Of a DNA stretch of 64,000 bases, positions 44,513-53,708 are shown piece after piece (position 1 is the stretch's first letter; each line of letters opens with the position of its first letter). The position numbers were made by a program, and so were the translations under genes. The notes under the pieces were generated by a model. That model saw only the letters and a list, made by a program, of their open reading frames with translations. It ran no database searches and was not told the DNA's origin. This DNA is from Nocardioides carbamazepini (GTDB lineage: Bacteria > Actinomycetota > Actinomycetes > Propionibacteriales > Nocardioidaceae): the NCBI RefSeq assembly GCF_024614185.1, contig NZ_JAHTLF010000008.1, positions 124,001-188,000 on the forward strand, read 5' to 3'.

Positions 44513-45496
44513 TCAGACGCCGGCCAGCTCCTGATCACGGTGCGCAGCTCCGTCGCGGCCCCGGCGCGCGGCCCGGCCGAGGAACAGGCCACCGGCGACG
44601 AGCGCGGCGCCGAGCAGCACCAGCAGGGCTGGGAACAGCAGCTTCATGCCGCCCAGGAGGGTGGCGTTGGACTTGGCGTCGTCGACCAGCTCGTCGACCT
44701 GGGCGTCGGTGTACTGGACGGTGCCGACGAACACAGGGACGGTGACCCCGTCGTACCGCAGCTCCTGGACCCGGTCCTCGACCCGGTTGACCGGGGAGCC
44801 GGTCTTCGGCTCGACGTAGAACGTGCGGGTCATCCCGTACCACATCTCGGCGTCGACTGACGGCTGTGTGGAGCCGAACTTGTCCCCGGGCAACTCCTGC
44901 GTGTCGACCATCGTCGACTCGATGCGCTGGACGAACTTGTAGACGCTGAGTCCGTCGACCTTCTCCTCGCCCTCGAACTTCGCGTCGACCGCCTCGCCGA
45001 CGCTGTTGTCCCAGACCGGGTAGTCCTTCTTCTTCGTGTCGAACGGGAACTTGTAGATCTGGCCCTGGCGGACGACGGGCTCCCGCTCACCCTCGGCGAC
45101 CTCGGTCCACGACTCGCACTCGTCGCACTCGACGGCCGCACCGCTGACCGCGTCGAACGGTGCCCGCTCACGCGACTGCTGGAACTTGGAGCCGTCCTCG
45201 CGGTAGACCGTGGTGGAGTTGACCCACACGGCGACGTCGTCGGGAGCCTTCGCGCCGGAGTCGGCGACGGTGTTCGAGGTGATCTCCAGATCGTGGGTCT
45301 CCGAGATGATCGGCCCCGAGCTCGTGATGGAGCCGTAGTCGAGAACCTCGGCCCCGTCGGCCTCGAGCTCGGTGACGCCCTCGTAGTCGGGCGGGACGGT
45401 GGCGAGGACCGGGTAGGCGTAGAAGCGGACCAGGGCGGCCGCCACGATCAGGAAGACACCGAGTCCTACGGACACGGCGGCGAGTTTGCTGCGCAT
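44513..45496 (-). CDS. DUF3068 membrane protein (LmcA-like family)
   Basis: A 327-residue protein with one helix at each end (LAAVSVGLGVFLIVAAALV, residues about 5-25, and LLFPALLVLLGAALVAGGLFLG near 290). The 260-residue extracytoplasmic domain between is DUF3068, with NSTTVYREDGSKFQQSRERAPFD, CDECESWTEV and YPVWDNSV. In Corynebacterium and mycobacteria DUF3068 proteins (Rv0227c/NCgl2760 type) are needed for lipomannan maturation, which suggests a periplasmic glycolipid role. It lies between GT4 (14-base gap) and the methyltransferase (17-base gap). Confidence 0.83.
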   Translation of the reverse strand: MRSKLAAVSVGLGVFLIVAAALVRFYAYPVLATVPPDYEGVTELEADGAEVLDYGSITSSGPIISETHDLEITSNTVADSGAKAPDDVAVWVNSTTVYREDGSKFQQSRERAPFDAVSGAAVECDECESWTEVAEGEREPVVRQGQIYKFPFDTKKKDYPVWDNSVGEAVDAKFEGEEKVDGLSVYKFVQRIESTMVDTQELPGDKFGSTQPSVDAEMWYGMTRTFYVEPKTGSPVNRVEDRVQELRYDGVTVPVFVGTVQYTDAQVDELVDDAKSNATLLGGMKLLFPALLVLLGAALVAGGLFLGRAARRGRDGAAHRDQELAGV

Positions 45497-45510
45497 GGGC
45501 GAGGAACCTC

Positions 45511-46749
45511 TCAGACGGCCACGCGAGCATCGCGTGGGTGGTGACGGTCGGGCCGCGTGGACACGTGCCCGAGGAGCAGGAGGGTCAGGTCGCGTGCCTG
45601 GGCGCGCATCTGTGACCAGTCGAACTTGTGGGCCCAGGCCAGGCACGCCTCGGCGCGCAGGACCCGGGTCCCAGGATCGGCGGCGTCGGCCAGCGCACCG
45701 GTCAGCGCCTCGGTGAGGCGGGTGACCACGGTGGCGGGGTCCGGGCTGTCCGGGACCAGCCAGCCGCTCTCGCCCGGACGGATCGAGTCGCGCAGACCCG
45801 GGACGTCGCGGGCGACGGTCGGTACGCCGTGGGCGGCCGCGTCGATCACGGCCTGACCCCAGCCTTCGGCGTCGGAGGCACACACGTGCACCGCCGCGCG
45901 GGCCAGCAGGGCGTCCTTCTCCACCGCCGGCAGGAAGCCGTGGAAGGTCACCTGGTCCGCGAGCCCGAGGTCCGCGGCCAACGCGACCAGCCGGTCCCGC
46001 TCGGGCCCACGCCCGACGACGTCGACGCGCAACCGGCGCCCGGCGAGCTCGGCCCTCCCCTGCGCGCGGCGGACGGCCTCGAGGACCAGGTCGACCCGCT
46101 TGTGGGTGACCAGCCGGCCGAGGACGACGATCCGATCGGGGTCCTTGGCCGTCGGGGACAGCAGGTCGGCGGTCCGGTCGGCAGGGGGCAGGTCCGCGCC
46201 GTTCTCGAGGATCCGGATGTCTCCGGTCCAGTCGAGCTGCTCGCGCATCTCGGCCACGGTCGACTGGGACACGGCGGCAGTCATTCGACGCCGGTAGACG
46301 CGGCGCATCGCGACCCGCTCCATCCAGCGACCGAAGGCGGCCACCGGCGCCGGGAAGTGCGCCGCGAACTGGGCCTGGTGCACGTGGTGCACCAACAGCA
46401 GAGCCGGCGTCGCGCGGCGCAGGACCAGCGGCGAGAAGGACGGCAGCCCGCAGGCCGGGTCGATCACGGCGTCGATCCGGCGGCGGTGGCGCAGCAGCCA
46501 CGCCAGCACGAACGGGTAGAAGGTCAGCGGGCCCCCGCCGCGGCGTACGGCGATGCCGTCGCGCACCTCGCGTGCGACCTGGCCCTCGTCACGGGCGGTC
46601 ACGAAGTGCACCTGGGCGCCCGCCTCGTGCAGGGCGCGCGCGAACTGCCAGGCGTAGATCTCCGCCCCGCCCGCGAGCGAGTGGTCCAGGTCGCGCCAGT
46701 TGACGACGACCACTCGCCTGCCGGTCAGGTCGCGCTCGCCGGGTGCCAT
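45511..46749 (-). CDS. Glycosyltransferase family 4
   Basis: A 412-residue GT-B glycosyltransferase. The N-domain has LAGGAEIYAWQFARALHEAGAQVHFVTAR; the C-domain VVLGRLVTHKRVDLVLEAVRRAQ and the donor-binding DAEGWGQAVIDAAAHGVPTVARDVPGL. The usual E-x7-E pair of GT4 is E-x7-D here. Enzymes of this type add mannose or similar sugars from nucleotide donors in the cytoplasm. ATG46749 shares one base with the GT2 stop (TGATG), so the two are translated together. Confidence 0.85.
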   Translation of the reverse strand: MAPGERDLTGRRVVVVNWRDLDHSLAGGAEIYAWQFARALHEAGAQVHFVTARDEGQVAREVRDGIAVRRGGGPLTFYPFVLAWLLRHRRRIDAVIDPACGLPSFSPLVLRRATPALLLVHHVHQAQFAAHFPAPVAAFGRWMERVAMRRVYRRRMTAAVSQSTVAEMREQLDWTGDIRILENGADLPPADRTADLLSPTAKDPDRIVVLGRLVTHKRVDLVLEAVRRAQGRAELAGRRLRVDVVGRGPERDRLVALAADLGLADQVTFHGFLPAVEKDALLARAAVHVCASDAEGWGQAVIDAAAHGVPTVARDVPGLRDSIRPGESGWLVPDSPDPATVVTRLTEALTGALADAADPGTRVLRAEACLAWAHKFDWSQMRAQARDLTLLLLGHVSTRPDRHHPRDARVAV

Positions 46750-47513
46750 CAGTGGCTCCCCGCCAGGGCGACGGGGGTGGGGACGGCCACCGGCGCGGGC
46801 CGGTCGAGCGACCGGCAGCGCCAGGCGATCCGGGCCAGCTCGGCGAAGGCCGCCGCCCCGTGCCTCGAGGGCACGAAGGTGGAGCCCGGCACGTCGGTCC
46901 AGGAGACCGGGATCTCCTGCAGCTCGGCCCCGGCCGCGCGGAGCCGCACCAGGAGCTCGACGTCGAAGGAGAAGCCGGCGGTCCGCAGGCCGCGCGCGGC
47001 GCGCCGGGCGACATCTCCGCGGATCACCTTGAAGCCGCACTGCGTGTCGGCGATCCCGGGCACCAGCCGGCCGGCCAGGCGCCGGTACGCCGCCGCGCCC
47101 AGCGAGCGGGTGCGGCAGTGCCGCGCCTCGGTCTCGCTTCCGGCGACGGCGCGCGACCCGATCACGACGTCGGCGCCCAGCAGCACCTGGCGCCATGCCA
47201 GGTCGATCGCGTCGAGCCCGGTCGCGCCGTCGGCGTCCATGAAGCACACCAGCTCCGCGTCGGTGGCCAGCAGGCCCGCCCGGACGGCGGCGCCCTTCCC
47301 ACGGCGCGCGCAGCGCACCACCCGCACGGGCAGGGCGCCGGAGTCGGCGGCCCGCGCGACCTCGGCGGTGCGGTCAGTGCTCGCGTTGTCGACGACGAGC
47401 ACCTCCACGCGGCCGAGCATGCCGCGGTGCGCCGTCACATGACGACGCAGCTCGCGCAACGTGCGCGGCAGCCGGCGTTCCTCGTTGTACGCCGGAATGA
47501 CGATCTGCAGCAT
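46749..47513 (-). CDS. Glycosyltransferase family 2 (polyprenyl-phosphate glycosyltransferase-like)
   Basis: A 254-residue GT-A enzyme without transmembrane helices. Motifs: VIPAYNEERRLPRTL, VDNASTDRT, GKGAAVRAGLLATDAELVCFMDADGATG (metal-binding DAD) and FSFDVELLVRL. This pattern matches dolichyl/polyprenyl-phosphate glucosyl- or mannosyltransferases, which charge a lipid carrier for use by membrane GT-C enzymes. Two GT-C-like proteins lie upstream in the operon. ATG47513 follows a GGGAGGG ribosome site. Confidence 0.85.
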   Translation of the reverse strand: MLQIVIPAYNEERRLPRTLRELRRHVTAHRGMLGRVEVLVVDNASTDRTAEVARAADSGALPVRVVRCARRGKGAAVRAGLLATDAELVCFMDADGATGLDAIDLAWRQVLLGADVVIGSRAVAGSETEARHCRTRSLGAAAYRRLAGRLVPGIADTQCGFKVIRGDVARRAARGLRTAGFSFDVELLVRLRAAGAELQEIPVSWTDVPGSTFVPSRHGAAAFAELARIAWRCRSLDRPAPVAVPTPVALAGSH

Positions 47514-47619
47514 CGGACCCTCCCAAGCCGTCTGCTCAACCCGTCCCCCTCCCGGGGACGTGCGACGAACCCGCGCACCTGGGTGACGTGGACGTCACCG
47601 GGCGCGGGCGAAGGGCGAC

Positions 47620-47751
47620 CTACTGGTCGGCGTAGCTGTAGAGCTTCGCGTTGCTGACGGGCTTGTGCTCACCCTGCGCGGCGTTGACACCGGCGACGAG
47701 AACGACGGTCGAGGCGAGAGCCCCCACCACAGTGGCAATGATCGTGTTCAT
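47620..47751 (-). CDS. 43-residue exported microprotein (DUF2613-like)
   Basis: A 43-residue protein with an N-terminal helix (IIATVVGALASTVVLVAGV) and a short polar tail ending NAKLYSYADQ. Start ATG47751 follows GGGAGGGGAT at a good spacing; an ATG at 47805 would add 18 poorly matching residues. Size, composition and position next to an AftD-type gene match DUF2613 proteins such as Rv0236A beside aftD in M. tuberculosis (from memory). Possibly a small partner of the membrane glycosyltransferases. Confidence 0.62.
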   Translation of the reverse strand: MNTIIATVVGALASTVVLVAGVNAAQGEHKPVSNAKLYSYADQ

Positions 47752-47819
47752 GCGCAGATCCCCTCCCAAAGACCGGCACAGAGCATCAGTCCCCATGACT
47801 GTCATGAATGTGATGCCCG

Positions 47820-49478
47820 TTACTTCCTACTCGTGAGTATCCATGCGGCACCAGCCAAAAGCAAAAGAAACGCGCAGGCATGTCCGATCGACAGGACGAT
47901 CTGGCGCGATCGGGCGGACCGTTTTGTGACATCCGTCACATCGTCGTCGGCGGCCAGGTCGACCAGACGCAGCCCGCCGGCGTCGTACGCGACGCGGCCG
48001 CCGGGTACCTCCGGATCACCCATGCCGCGCTCGACGAGCACCCAGCGCACGCCGATGGCCCGCAGGGCGGCCGCGGGATCGGCGGCGGCGAGCGCACCGG
48101 TCACCGCCACGACCCGCGGGTCCTCGGCTGGGACGACCCGGTCGCCGCCCAGCAGCACGCGGTCGTCGATCAGCACCTCGCCGGGCAGCAGCCGGGGCGC
48201 GGGGTCGAGCACGGCCCGCCGGTGGTTCCAGGCGTAGCCGCGGTAGGACCCCACCCACGGCAGCACGACCGTGGTGTCGTCGGGCCCGACCAGGCCGGCG
48301 ACCTCCCCCCACGCCGAGGGGTACGACGAGCGCTGCAGCTCCCCGAGGGCACCCCAGGCCAGGCTCGGCAGGAGCAGCAGCGGCGCGACCACGGCGAGCA
48401 CGACCGCGCTCCACAGCGCCGGGGTGTCCGGCCGGATCCGCTCACGCAGCGCCCCCACCGCATGCGCCGAGCCGACCGCCAGGACCAGGCCCAGCGGCGC
48501 GAGGTACCGGTGCGAGTCGCGCAGCAGGGCGAGTCCCGGCAGCGGGTCGGCCAGCCGCTCCAGCAGCGTGCTGCCGCCCGGCACGGCCGGGAGGAGCGCG
48601 AGGACGAGCGCCGCGGCGGCCAGGAGCGCCCAGCGCCGGCGATCCGGTCCGCTGCGGGCGATCCCCGACAGCGCCACCAGGCTCAGCACGCACGACAGCA
48701 GCACCACCGCCGCGCTGGCGCGCTCCGCGGGCAGGATGGAGGTCTTCCAGATGCCGCCCAGGGACAGCACACTGGCCGCCGTACCGGCCGCCGACTCGGC
48801 GCGGGCGGCGAAGCCCTCGAAGACGCCCTCCGTCGTCACCCGGGCGGTGGTCGCCGTCAGCGCCGGCAGCGCCCACGTCAGGTTCGCACCCACGGCGAGG
48901 ACGGCGGCCCGCCACCAGGTCCGCCGGTCGCGACCGAGTGACAGCACGGCGAGGACGCCGATGGCCATCAGGCCGCTCGACGGGCTGCACACCGCGGACA
49001 GGACGAGCACCACCGCGGCGGGTCCCCAGTCCCGCGGATCGGCACGGAGCCGGAGCGCGGCCCGCGCCACCCAGGGCAGCAGCAGGTAGCCGAGGAGGAT
49101 CGCCCACTGCCCGATCAGCAGCCGCTCGTAGACCCATGGGTTCCAGCAGAAGAGGGTGATCGCGGCGGCGCGGGCGTACCAGCGCTGGTCGCCCACCACC
49201 CGACCGATGCCCAGGCCGCCCGCGAGGAAGCCGCCGACGAGCAGCAGTCGCTGGACGACACCGCCGGGCACCACCTCGGTCGCCAGCGAGACGAGCGCGT
49301 CCATCGGCACCGCGCGCGGCAACGAGCCGTCCAGGCCGAGCCAGGCACTCTTCCACGGCTGGTGCGGGACGAAGACCATGTCGCCGACCAGCCAGTAGCC
49401 GCCGCCCACGAGCAGTGGGCCCAGCACGAGCACCGTGATCGCGATGGTCACCGCGAGGTCGGTCCCCGGTCGCCTCAC
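47820..49478 (-). CDS. Polytopic GT-C-like membrane protein coupled to the AftD-like gene
   Basis: A 552-residue membrane protein with about 11-12 helices, starting at GTG49478, which overlaps the AftD-like stop (GTGA). Features: an extracytoplasmic first loop after helix 1 (VGDMVFVPHQPWKSAWLGLDG), WNPWVYERLLIGQWAILLGYLLLPW, then a C-terminal soluble stretch (TTVVLPWVGSYRGYAWN, IGVRWVLVERG) and a final helix. The architecture resembles polyprenyl-phosphate-using GT-C enzymes, but no defined family was recognised. Possibly the partner or a homolog of the AftD-like enzyme. Confidence 0.75.
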   Translation of the reverse strand: MRRPGTDLAVTIAITVLVLGPLLVGGGYWLVGDMVFVPHQPWKSAWLGLDGSLPRAVPMDALVSLATEVVPGGVVQRLLLVGGFLAGGLGIGRVVGDQRWYARAAAITLFCWNPWVYERLLIGQWAILLGYLLLPWVARAALRLRADPRDWGPAAVVLVLSAVCSPSSGLMAIGVLAVLSLGRDRRTWWRAAVLAVGANLTWALPALTATTARVTTEGVFEGFAARAESAAGTAASVLSLGGIWKTSILPAERASAAVVLLSCVLSLVALSGIARSGPDRRRWALLAAAALVLALLPAVPGGSTLLERLADPLPGLALLRDSHRYLAPLGLVLAVGSAHAVGALRERIRPDTPALWSAVVLAVVAPLLLLPSLAWGALGELQRSSYPSAWGEVAGLVGPDDTTVVLPWVGSYRGYAWNHRRAVLDPAPRLLPGEVLIDDRVLLGGDRVVPAEDPRVVAVTGALAAADPAAALRAIGVRWVLVERGMGDPEVPGGRVAYDAGGLRLVDLAADDDVTDVTKRSARSRQIVLSIGHACAFLLLLAGAAWILTSRK

Positions 49479-52400
49479 GATCGCTCCGGAGGTGTTCCCC
49501 GGGACAGGACGGCCGCGAAGCCGAGGGCGAGGGCCGCACCGGTCACCAGGTCGACCGGCCGCGCCGGCAACCGCGGTGCGTCGACCAGCGCGACCACCAG
49601 GGCGACGAGCGCCCCGAGCAGCAGGGCGCCGACGAGCGCCTGGACCCACCGCGGCCACCGCGCGAGCAGGACACCGAGCGCGCCGGCCGTGGCCACGACC
49701 GGGCCGCCCACCAGGCCGGCCACCACGCCGGCGACGACCGCGGCGACGACGATCCGCCGGCGCGACGGCGGTACGCCGGCGCGGGGCTCACTGTCCCACG
49801 CGGGCGGTGGTGCTGTCGGCGCGTCCCGGCCGCGACGGATGCGGCGGATCGCGCCGGCGACGAGGATCCCCAGCGCCGCGAGCAGCACGGCGGCGAGGAC
49901 GCCCAGGCCCGCGACCAGGACGATCAGGTAGCCCCGCTGGGGCGCGTAGACGAGCTCGACCTCGCCCGCGACGTCGGCCGGCAGCACCCAGCCCTGGGCC
50001 CAGCCGTCGACGGTGATCCGCTCGAGCTCGCGGCCGTCCACGGTCGCCACCCAGCCGAGGTTGACGTTGTGCGGCGACGAGAGGACCGCGTCCTCCCCCG
50101 CGCCGACGTCGAGCCGGACCCGGGTGTCGTCCGACGACAGCAACCGGACCGTGCGCGAGCGGGTCGGGCCGCGCTCGGGAGCGGCCCCGCCACCGACGGA
50201 GTCCAGGGTCAGGCCGACCGGCTGGAACTGCTCGGTCGAGCGGAGCTCGACCCGGTGCGGGCCGGCGGCGAGCTCCAGCGGGCCCGCGTCGTCACAGGGC
50301 ACGAGCGCCAGCTGGCCGGCGGCGACGACATCGCCGATCAGGCCCTCCACGCGGGTGTCCACGACGCGACCGTCGACGACCAGCTGCGGCCCGAATCCGC
50401 ACACCGCGCCGGTCGGGCCGCCCCCGTCGAGCGTCGACGCGACCCGGCCCCCGCCCAGTCTGACCTCGCCGACGCCCAGCGGCGCGCCGCCCACGCGACC
50501 GGCCGAGCGGGCGAAGGTGATCGTGAGCCGGCGGGCGCGCACCGGCTCGAAGCCGCCGTACCCGGTCAGGTCGACCCGGCGGACCACCTCGCCGTCCGCG
50601 GTCTCGGCCCGGATCACCGCGTGGTCGGGGCGCACCGCAACGCCGGCCGGCGGCGTGACCCTGAGCCGGCGCAGGGTCCGCTCCCGGCCGAGGTCGACGG
50701 TGAGCGTGGGCTCGGCGTCGCGGGGATCGGCCACCCAGGACGTCGCGCCGTTGCCGTCGTAGGCCATCCGCGGCGAGACGGCGGGATCGCCCCCGAGCCA
50801 CGACGTGCCGGTCATCGTCACGCCGCCCAGGGGCGTCAGCAGCTCGAGCGTGCCCGGGCGACTGCGGCCCACGACGAGGCCGCGGACCCGGAACCGGCCC
50901 CCCTCGTCCAGGGTGAAGGTCCGGTCGATGCCGGCGGCCTCCTCGGCCGCCCGCATGCGGTGCCGGCCGCAGTCCGGGCCCAGCAGCGTCAGCACGCAGG
51001 ATCGGGTCTCGGGTGCCGCGGCGAACAGCAGGTCCGGGGGGCCGTCGGTCGCGGCATCCGGCACGACGAGGGTCCGGGTCGGCTCGATGCCGTCGACCTC
51101 GACCTCGGCGAGACCGATCGTAGCCAGCCGGTCGGGAGCCTCGATGGCCTCGATCCGGACCCGGTCGGCTCGGACGTCGAGCCACACCGAGCCCTCCCCG
51201 GTGAACGGGTCGGTCACCAACGTCCGGCTGCGACCGCCCGCCGTGACCCGCCAGCGGGCCGCCCGGCCCACGTCCTCGGCGGCCGGCTGGGTCAGGCTCA
51301 CCGCGCCGACCTGACGCTCCCGGCCGAGGTCGACCTCCAGCCACTGCCCGACGGCGTCGACGAACGGGCTCGGGCGCCAGTACGTCGACGGGTCGCCGTC
51401 GAGCGCCGACCACGGTGCGTTCTCCGGATGCACCGCTCCCAGCGAGCTGGTCCACGCGCGGGAGCTCGACGCGTCGACGCCCGCGATGCCGTCGTACCGG
51501 GCGACGACGGGGCCGGCTCCGGCCGCACCCGGGTAGTTCGGCACCACCCGGTCGCCGTGGAACGGGTCGCTCGGCGCCATCACATTGCTCTCGGCGTCCT
51601 GGATCCGCCCGAACGACCGCTCGCGCAGCCGGTAGCCGTCGCCCACCACCTGGGCGTCGCGGTCGTCCCAGCCGGGCTCGCCGGCCAGGACCATGGCCTG
51701 CGCCGGGCCGACGAGGCCGGAGCCGACCGCGGCCACGGCCGCCTCGACCGACCCCGCGACGGTGACCGCGTCATCGGCGTCGCGCACGTCGTACCCGGCG
51801 GTGCCGACCTGGGCCCCGATCGCCGGCTCGACCTCGAAGACCTCGATCGCGGGCCCGAACTCCAGCTCGCCGAAGGCGGCGAGGGAGCGCAGGCCGGGCG
51901 AGCGGCCCAGCGCGACGCCGACCAGGCTCGCCGAGGTCGCCTGCGAGACCTCCGGCTCCAGGTCGTGGCGCACCAGGACGGTGTCGATCCCGATCCGGTT
52001 CAGCAGGTGGCGCAGGTACGGCGACCCGGAGCCGGTCTCGAGAAAGGTCTCCATCGCGGAGAACAGCCGGATCGTGGCGGGCGGCGTGAGCGGCACCTGG
52101 GAGCGGGTGATCCAGGGGCTGCGCGCCACCGCCTCCATCGGCTCCTCCATGGTCCAGCCCCACTGCTGGATGCCGAACCCCGACCCGGGGATCACCCACG
52201 TAGCGCCGCCGCCGTCCTCGGCCGCGTCGGCCCGCTCCTCCAGGAAGGCCGCGGCCTCCCACCAGTACGACGGGAGCTCCTTCCAGCCGGGTGTGCGGGT
52301 GTCCGCCGTCGCGATGGGCTGGGCCATCGCGAGCAGGCCGCCGGCGATCGCCATGGCGAGCCCACCCGCCGCGACCCGCCGCGGCTCGGGGCGCCAGCGG

Positions 52401-53587
52401 CGGCGCGATCCGCTCGCTGCCCGTCGGCGCAAGAGCAGCCGGACCAGATCGTCGACGAGCACACCGAGCCCGACCGCGACGGGCACCCGGAGCACCGGAT
52501 CCACCTTGGCGACATTGCGCAACGGGGCCAGCGGACCGTCGAGCAGGTCCCGCAGCGCCTGGCTGAGCGGTCCGTCGAGGTCGCCGGTGTGGGCGATCAC
52601 CTGGCAGGTCAGCCCGAACCCGGCGGCGATCAGCAGCGGCGTCCGCCACGGGCTGCGCAGGCGCAGCAGGCCGACGAAGCCCGCCACGGCGACGATGCCC
52701 GACCCGAGCACCAACCACGGCTCGTAGGCCAGGTCGTAGCCGGCCGGCCACCAGCGGTCGCCGCCGACCGAGATGAACCCGACCCAGTTGCTCGCGCCAC
52801 GGAGCACGGAGGCGAAGTCGGCTGTCGACGTCGTGGCCCGGGCATCCTCGACGAAGTCGTAGAAGGGCGGACTGTAGGCACCCAGCCGCAGCAGCGACAG
52901 GATCCACCAGGCACTGACCGCCCCGACGAGGGCGAGCCAGCCCAGCCCGAAGCGCCAGCTCAGCCGGCGGCGCAGCACGGCCCACAGCACGATGATCGCC
53001 AGCAGCGCTGCCGGCGCGGCGGTGGCGGTTCCGTTCACCCCACCGGAGCAGGCGAACGCCGCCGCCGACAGGATCGCGGCGTTCCGCGGGCGCATCCGGC
53101 CCAAGGCGGCCAGCACCACGGGAAGCGCCGCCCACGGCAGCATCGCGCCGGGCAGGATCTCAGCGCTGCGGGTGCCGATCTCCGTGACGTGGCGGGGCGT
53201 CAGCCCGTAGGCCAGGCCCGCGACCGCCGCACCCACGGGCGCCGTACCCAGGGCGCGCGCCAGCCGACGGACCCCCTCGCAGGCCAGCAGCAGGATCAGC
53301 ACCGACCAGAGCCGCTGTGCCATCCAGCCGGGGACACCCACCAGCTCCGCCAGCCAGAAGAACGATCCGTGAGGGAACAGGTAGCCGTAGGCCTGGTTCT
53401 GCATCTCCCCCAAGGAGACCTCGGGATTCCACAGGTGGAGCGTCCCGGCGAGATGCGGGCCGGGGACCTCCGTGAGCTCGAAGCGGGTGTCGCTCGTGGA
53501 CTGTCCCCACTTCTCCGTGAACACGAAGATCGCGAGGGCGGCGTACAACGTCAGCAGCACCACGCGACCGCGCCGCTCGTCCCGCAT
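49475..53587 (-). CDS. AftD-like alpha-(1->3)-arabinofuranosyltransferase (DUF3367)
   Basis: A 1370-residue giant membrane glycosyltransferase. The N-terminal GT-C part (about 11 helices, residues 1-430) has the acidic first loop SDTRFELTEVPGPHLAGTL, LWNPEVSLGEMQNQAYGYLFPHG and NWVGFISVGGDRWW. The middle is an extracytoplasmic region with two discoidin/CBM-like domains (LDGDPSTYWRPSP with WLEVDLGRERQVGAV, and YDGNGATSWVADP with LTVDLGRERTLRRL). Five or so helices end the protein. Architecture and length match mycobacterial AftD (about 1400 residues), which branches arabinan using decaprenyl-phosphoryl-arabinose. ATG53587 follows GGAGGAG. Confidence 0.85.
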   Translation of the reverse strand: MRDERRGRVVLLTLYAALAIFVFTEKWGQSTSDTRFELTEVPGPHLAGTLHLWNPEVSLGEMQNQAYGYLFPHGSFFWLAELVGVPGWMAQRLWSVLILLLACEGVRRLARALGTAPVGAAVAGLAYGLTPRHVTEIGTRSAEILPGAMLPWAALPVVLAALGRMRPRNAAILSAAAFACSGGVNGTATAAPAALLAIIVLWAVLRRRLSWRFGLGWLALVGAVSAWWILSLLRLGAYSPPFYDFVEDARATTSTADFASVLRGASNWVGFISVGGDRWWPAGYDLAYEPWLVLGSGIVAVAGFVGLLRLRSPWRTPLLIAAGFGLTCQVIAHTGDLDGPLSQALRDLLDGPLAPLRNVAKVDPVLRVPVAVGLGVLVDDLVRLLLRRRAASGSRRRWRPEPRRVAAGGLAMAIAGGLLAMAQPIATADTRTPGWKELPSYWWEAAAFLEERADAAEDGGGATWVIPGSGFGIQQWGWTMEEPMEAVARSPWITRSQVPLTPPATIRLFSAMETFLETGSGSPYLRHLLNRIGIDTVLVRHDLEPEVSQATSASLVGVALGRSPGLRSLAAFGELEFGPAIEVFEVEPAIGAQVGTAGYDVRDADDAVTVAGSVEAAVAAVGSGLVGPAQAMVLAGEPGWDDRDAQVVGDGYRLRERSFGRIQDAESNVMAPSDPFHGDRVVPNYPGAAGAGPVVARYDGIAGVDASSSRAWTSSLGAVHPENAPWSALDGDPSTYWRPSPFVDAVGQWLEVDLGRERQVGAVSLTQPAAEDVGRAARWRVTAGGRSRTLVTDPFTGEGSVWLDVRADRVRIEAIEAPDRLATIGLAEVEVDGIEPTRTLVVPDAATDGPPDLLFAAAPETRSCVLTLLGPDCGRHRMRAAEEAAGIDRTFTLDEGGRFRVRGLVVGRSRPGTLELLTPLGGVTMTGTSWLGGDPAVSPRMAYDGNGATSWVADPRDAEPTLTVDLGRERTLRRLRVTPPAGVAVRPDHAVIRAETADGEVVRRVDLTGYGGFEPVRARRLTITFARSAGRVGGAPLGVGEVRLGGGRVASTLDGGGPTGAVCGFGPQLVVDGRVVDTRVEGLIGDVVAAGQLALVPCDDAGPLELAAGPHRVELRSTEQFQPVGLTLDSVGGGAAPERGPTRSRTVRLLSSDDTRVRLDVGAGEDAVLSSPHNVNLGWVATVDGRELERITVDGWAQGWVLPADVAGEVELVYAPQRGYLIVLVAGLGVLAAVLLAALGILVAGAIRRIRRGRDAPTAPPPAWDSEPRAGVPPSRRRIVVAAVVAGVVAGLVGGPVVATAGALGVLLARWPRWVQALVGALLLGALVALVVALVDAPRLPARPVDLVTGAALALGFAAVLSRGTPPERS

Positions 53588-53696
53588 CCCCGCCGCTCCT
53601 CCTCTGGCCCTCCCTGGGTCGCCGCGCTTCGAGACGCGGCGGGGGTCACTGTATGCCGATGCCGCCGCCGCTTCCCGGATCGGCAGAGCCACCCCC

Positions 53697-53702
53697 TAAC
53701 CT
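53697..53702 (+). promoter_or_regulatory. -10-like hexamer TAACCT, leaderless start of the flippase
   Basis: TAACCT ends six bases before GTG53709. Confidence 0.5.
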
Positions 53703-53708
53703 GCTCTG

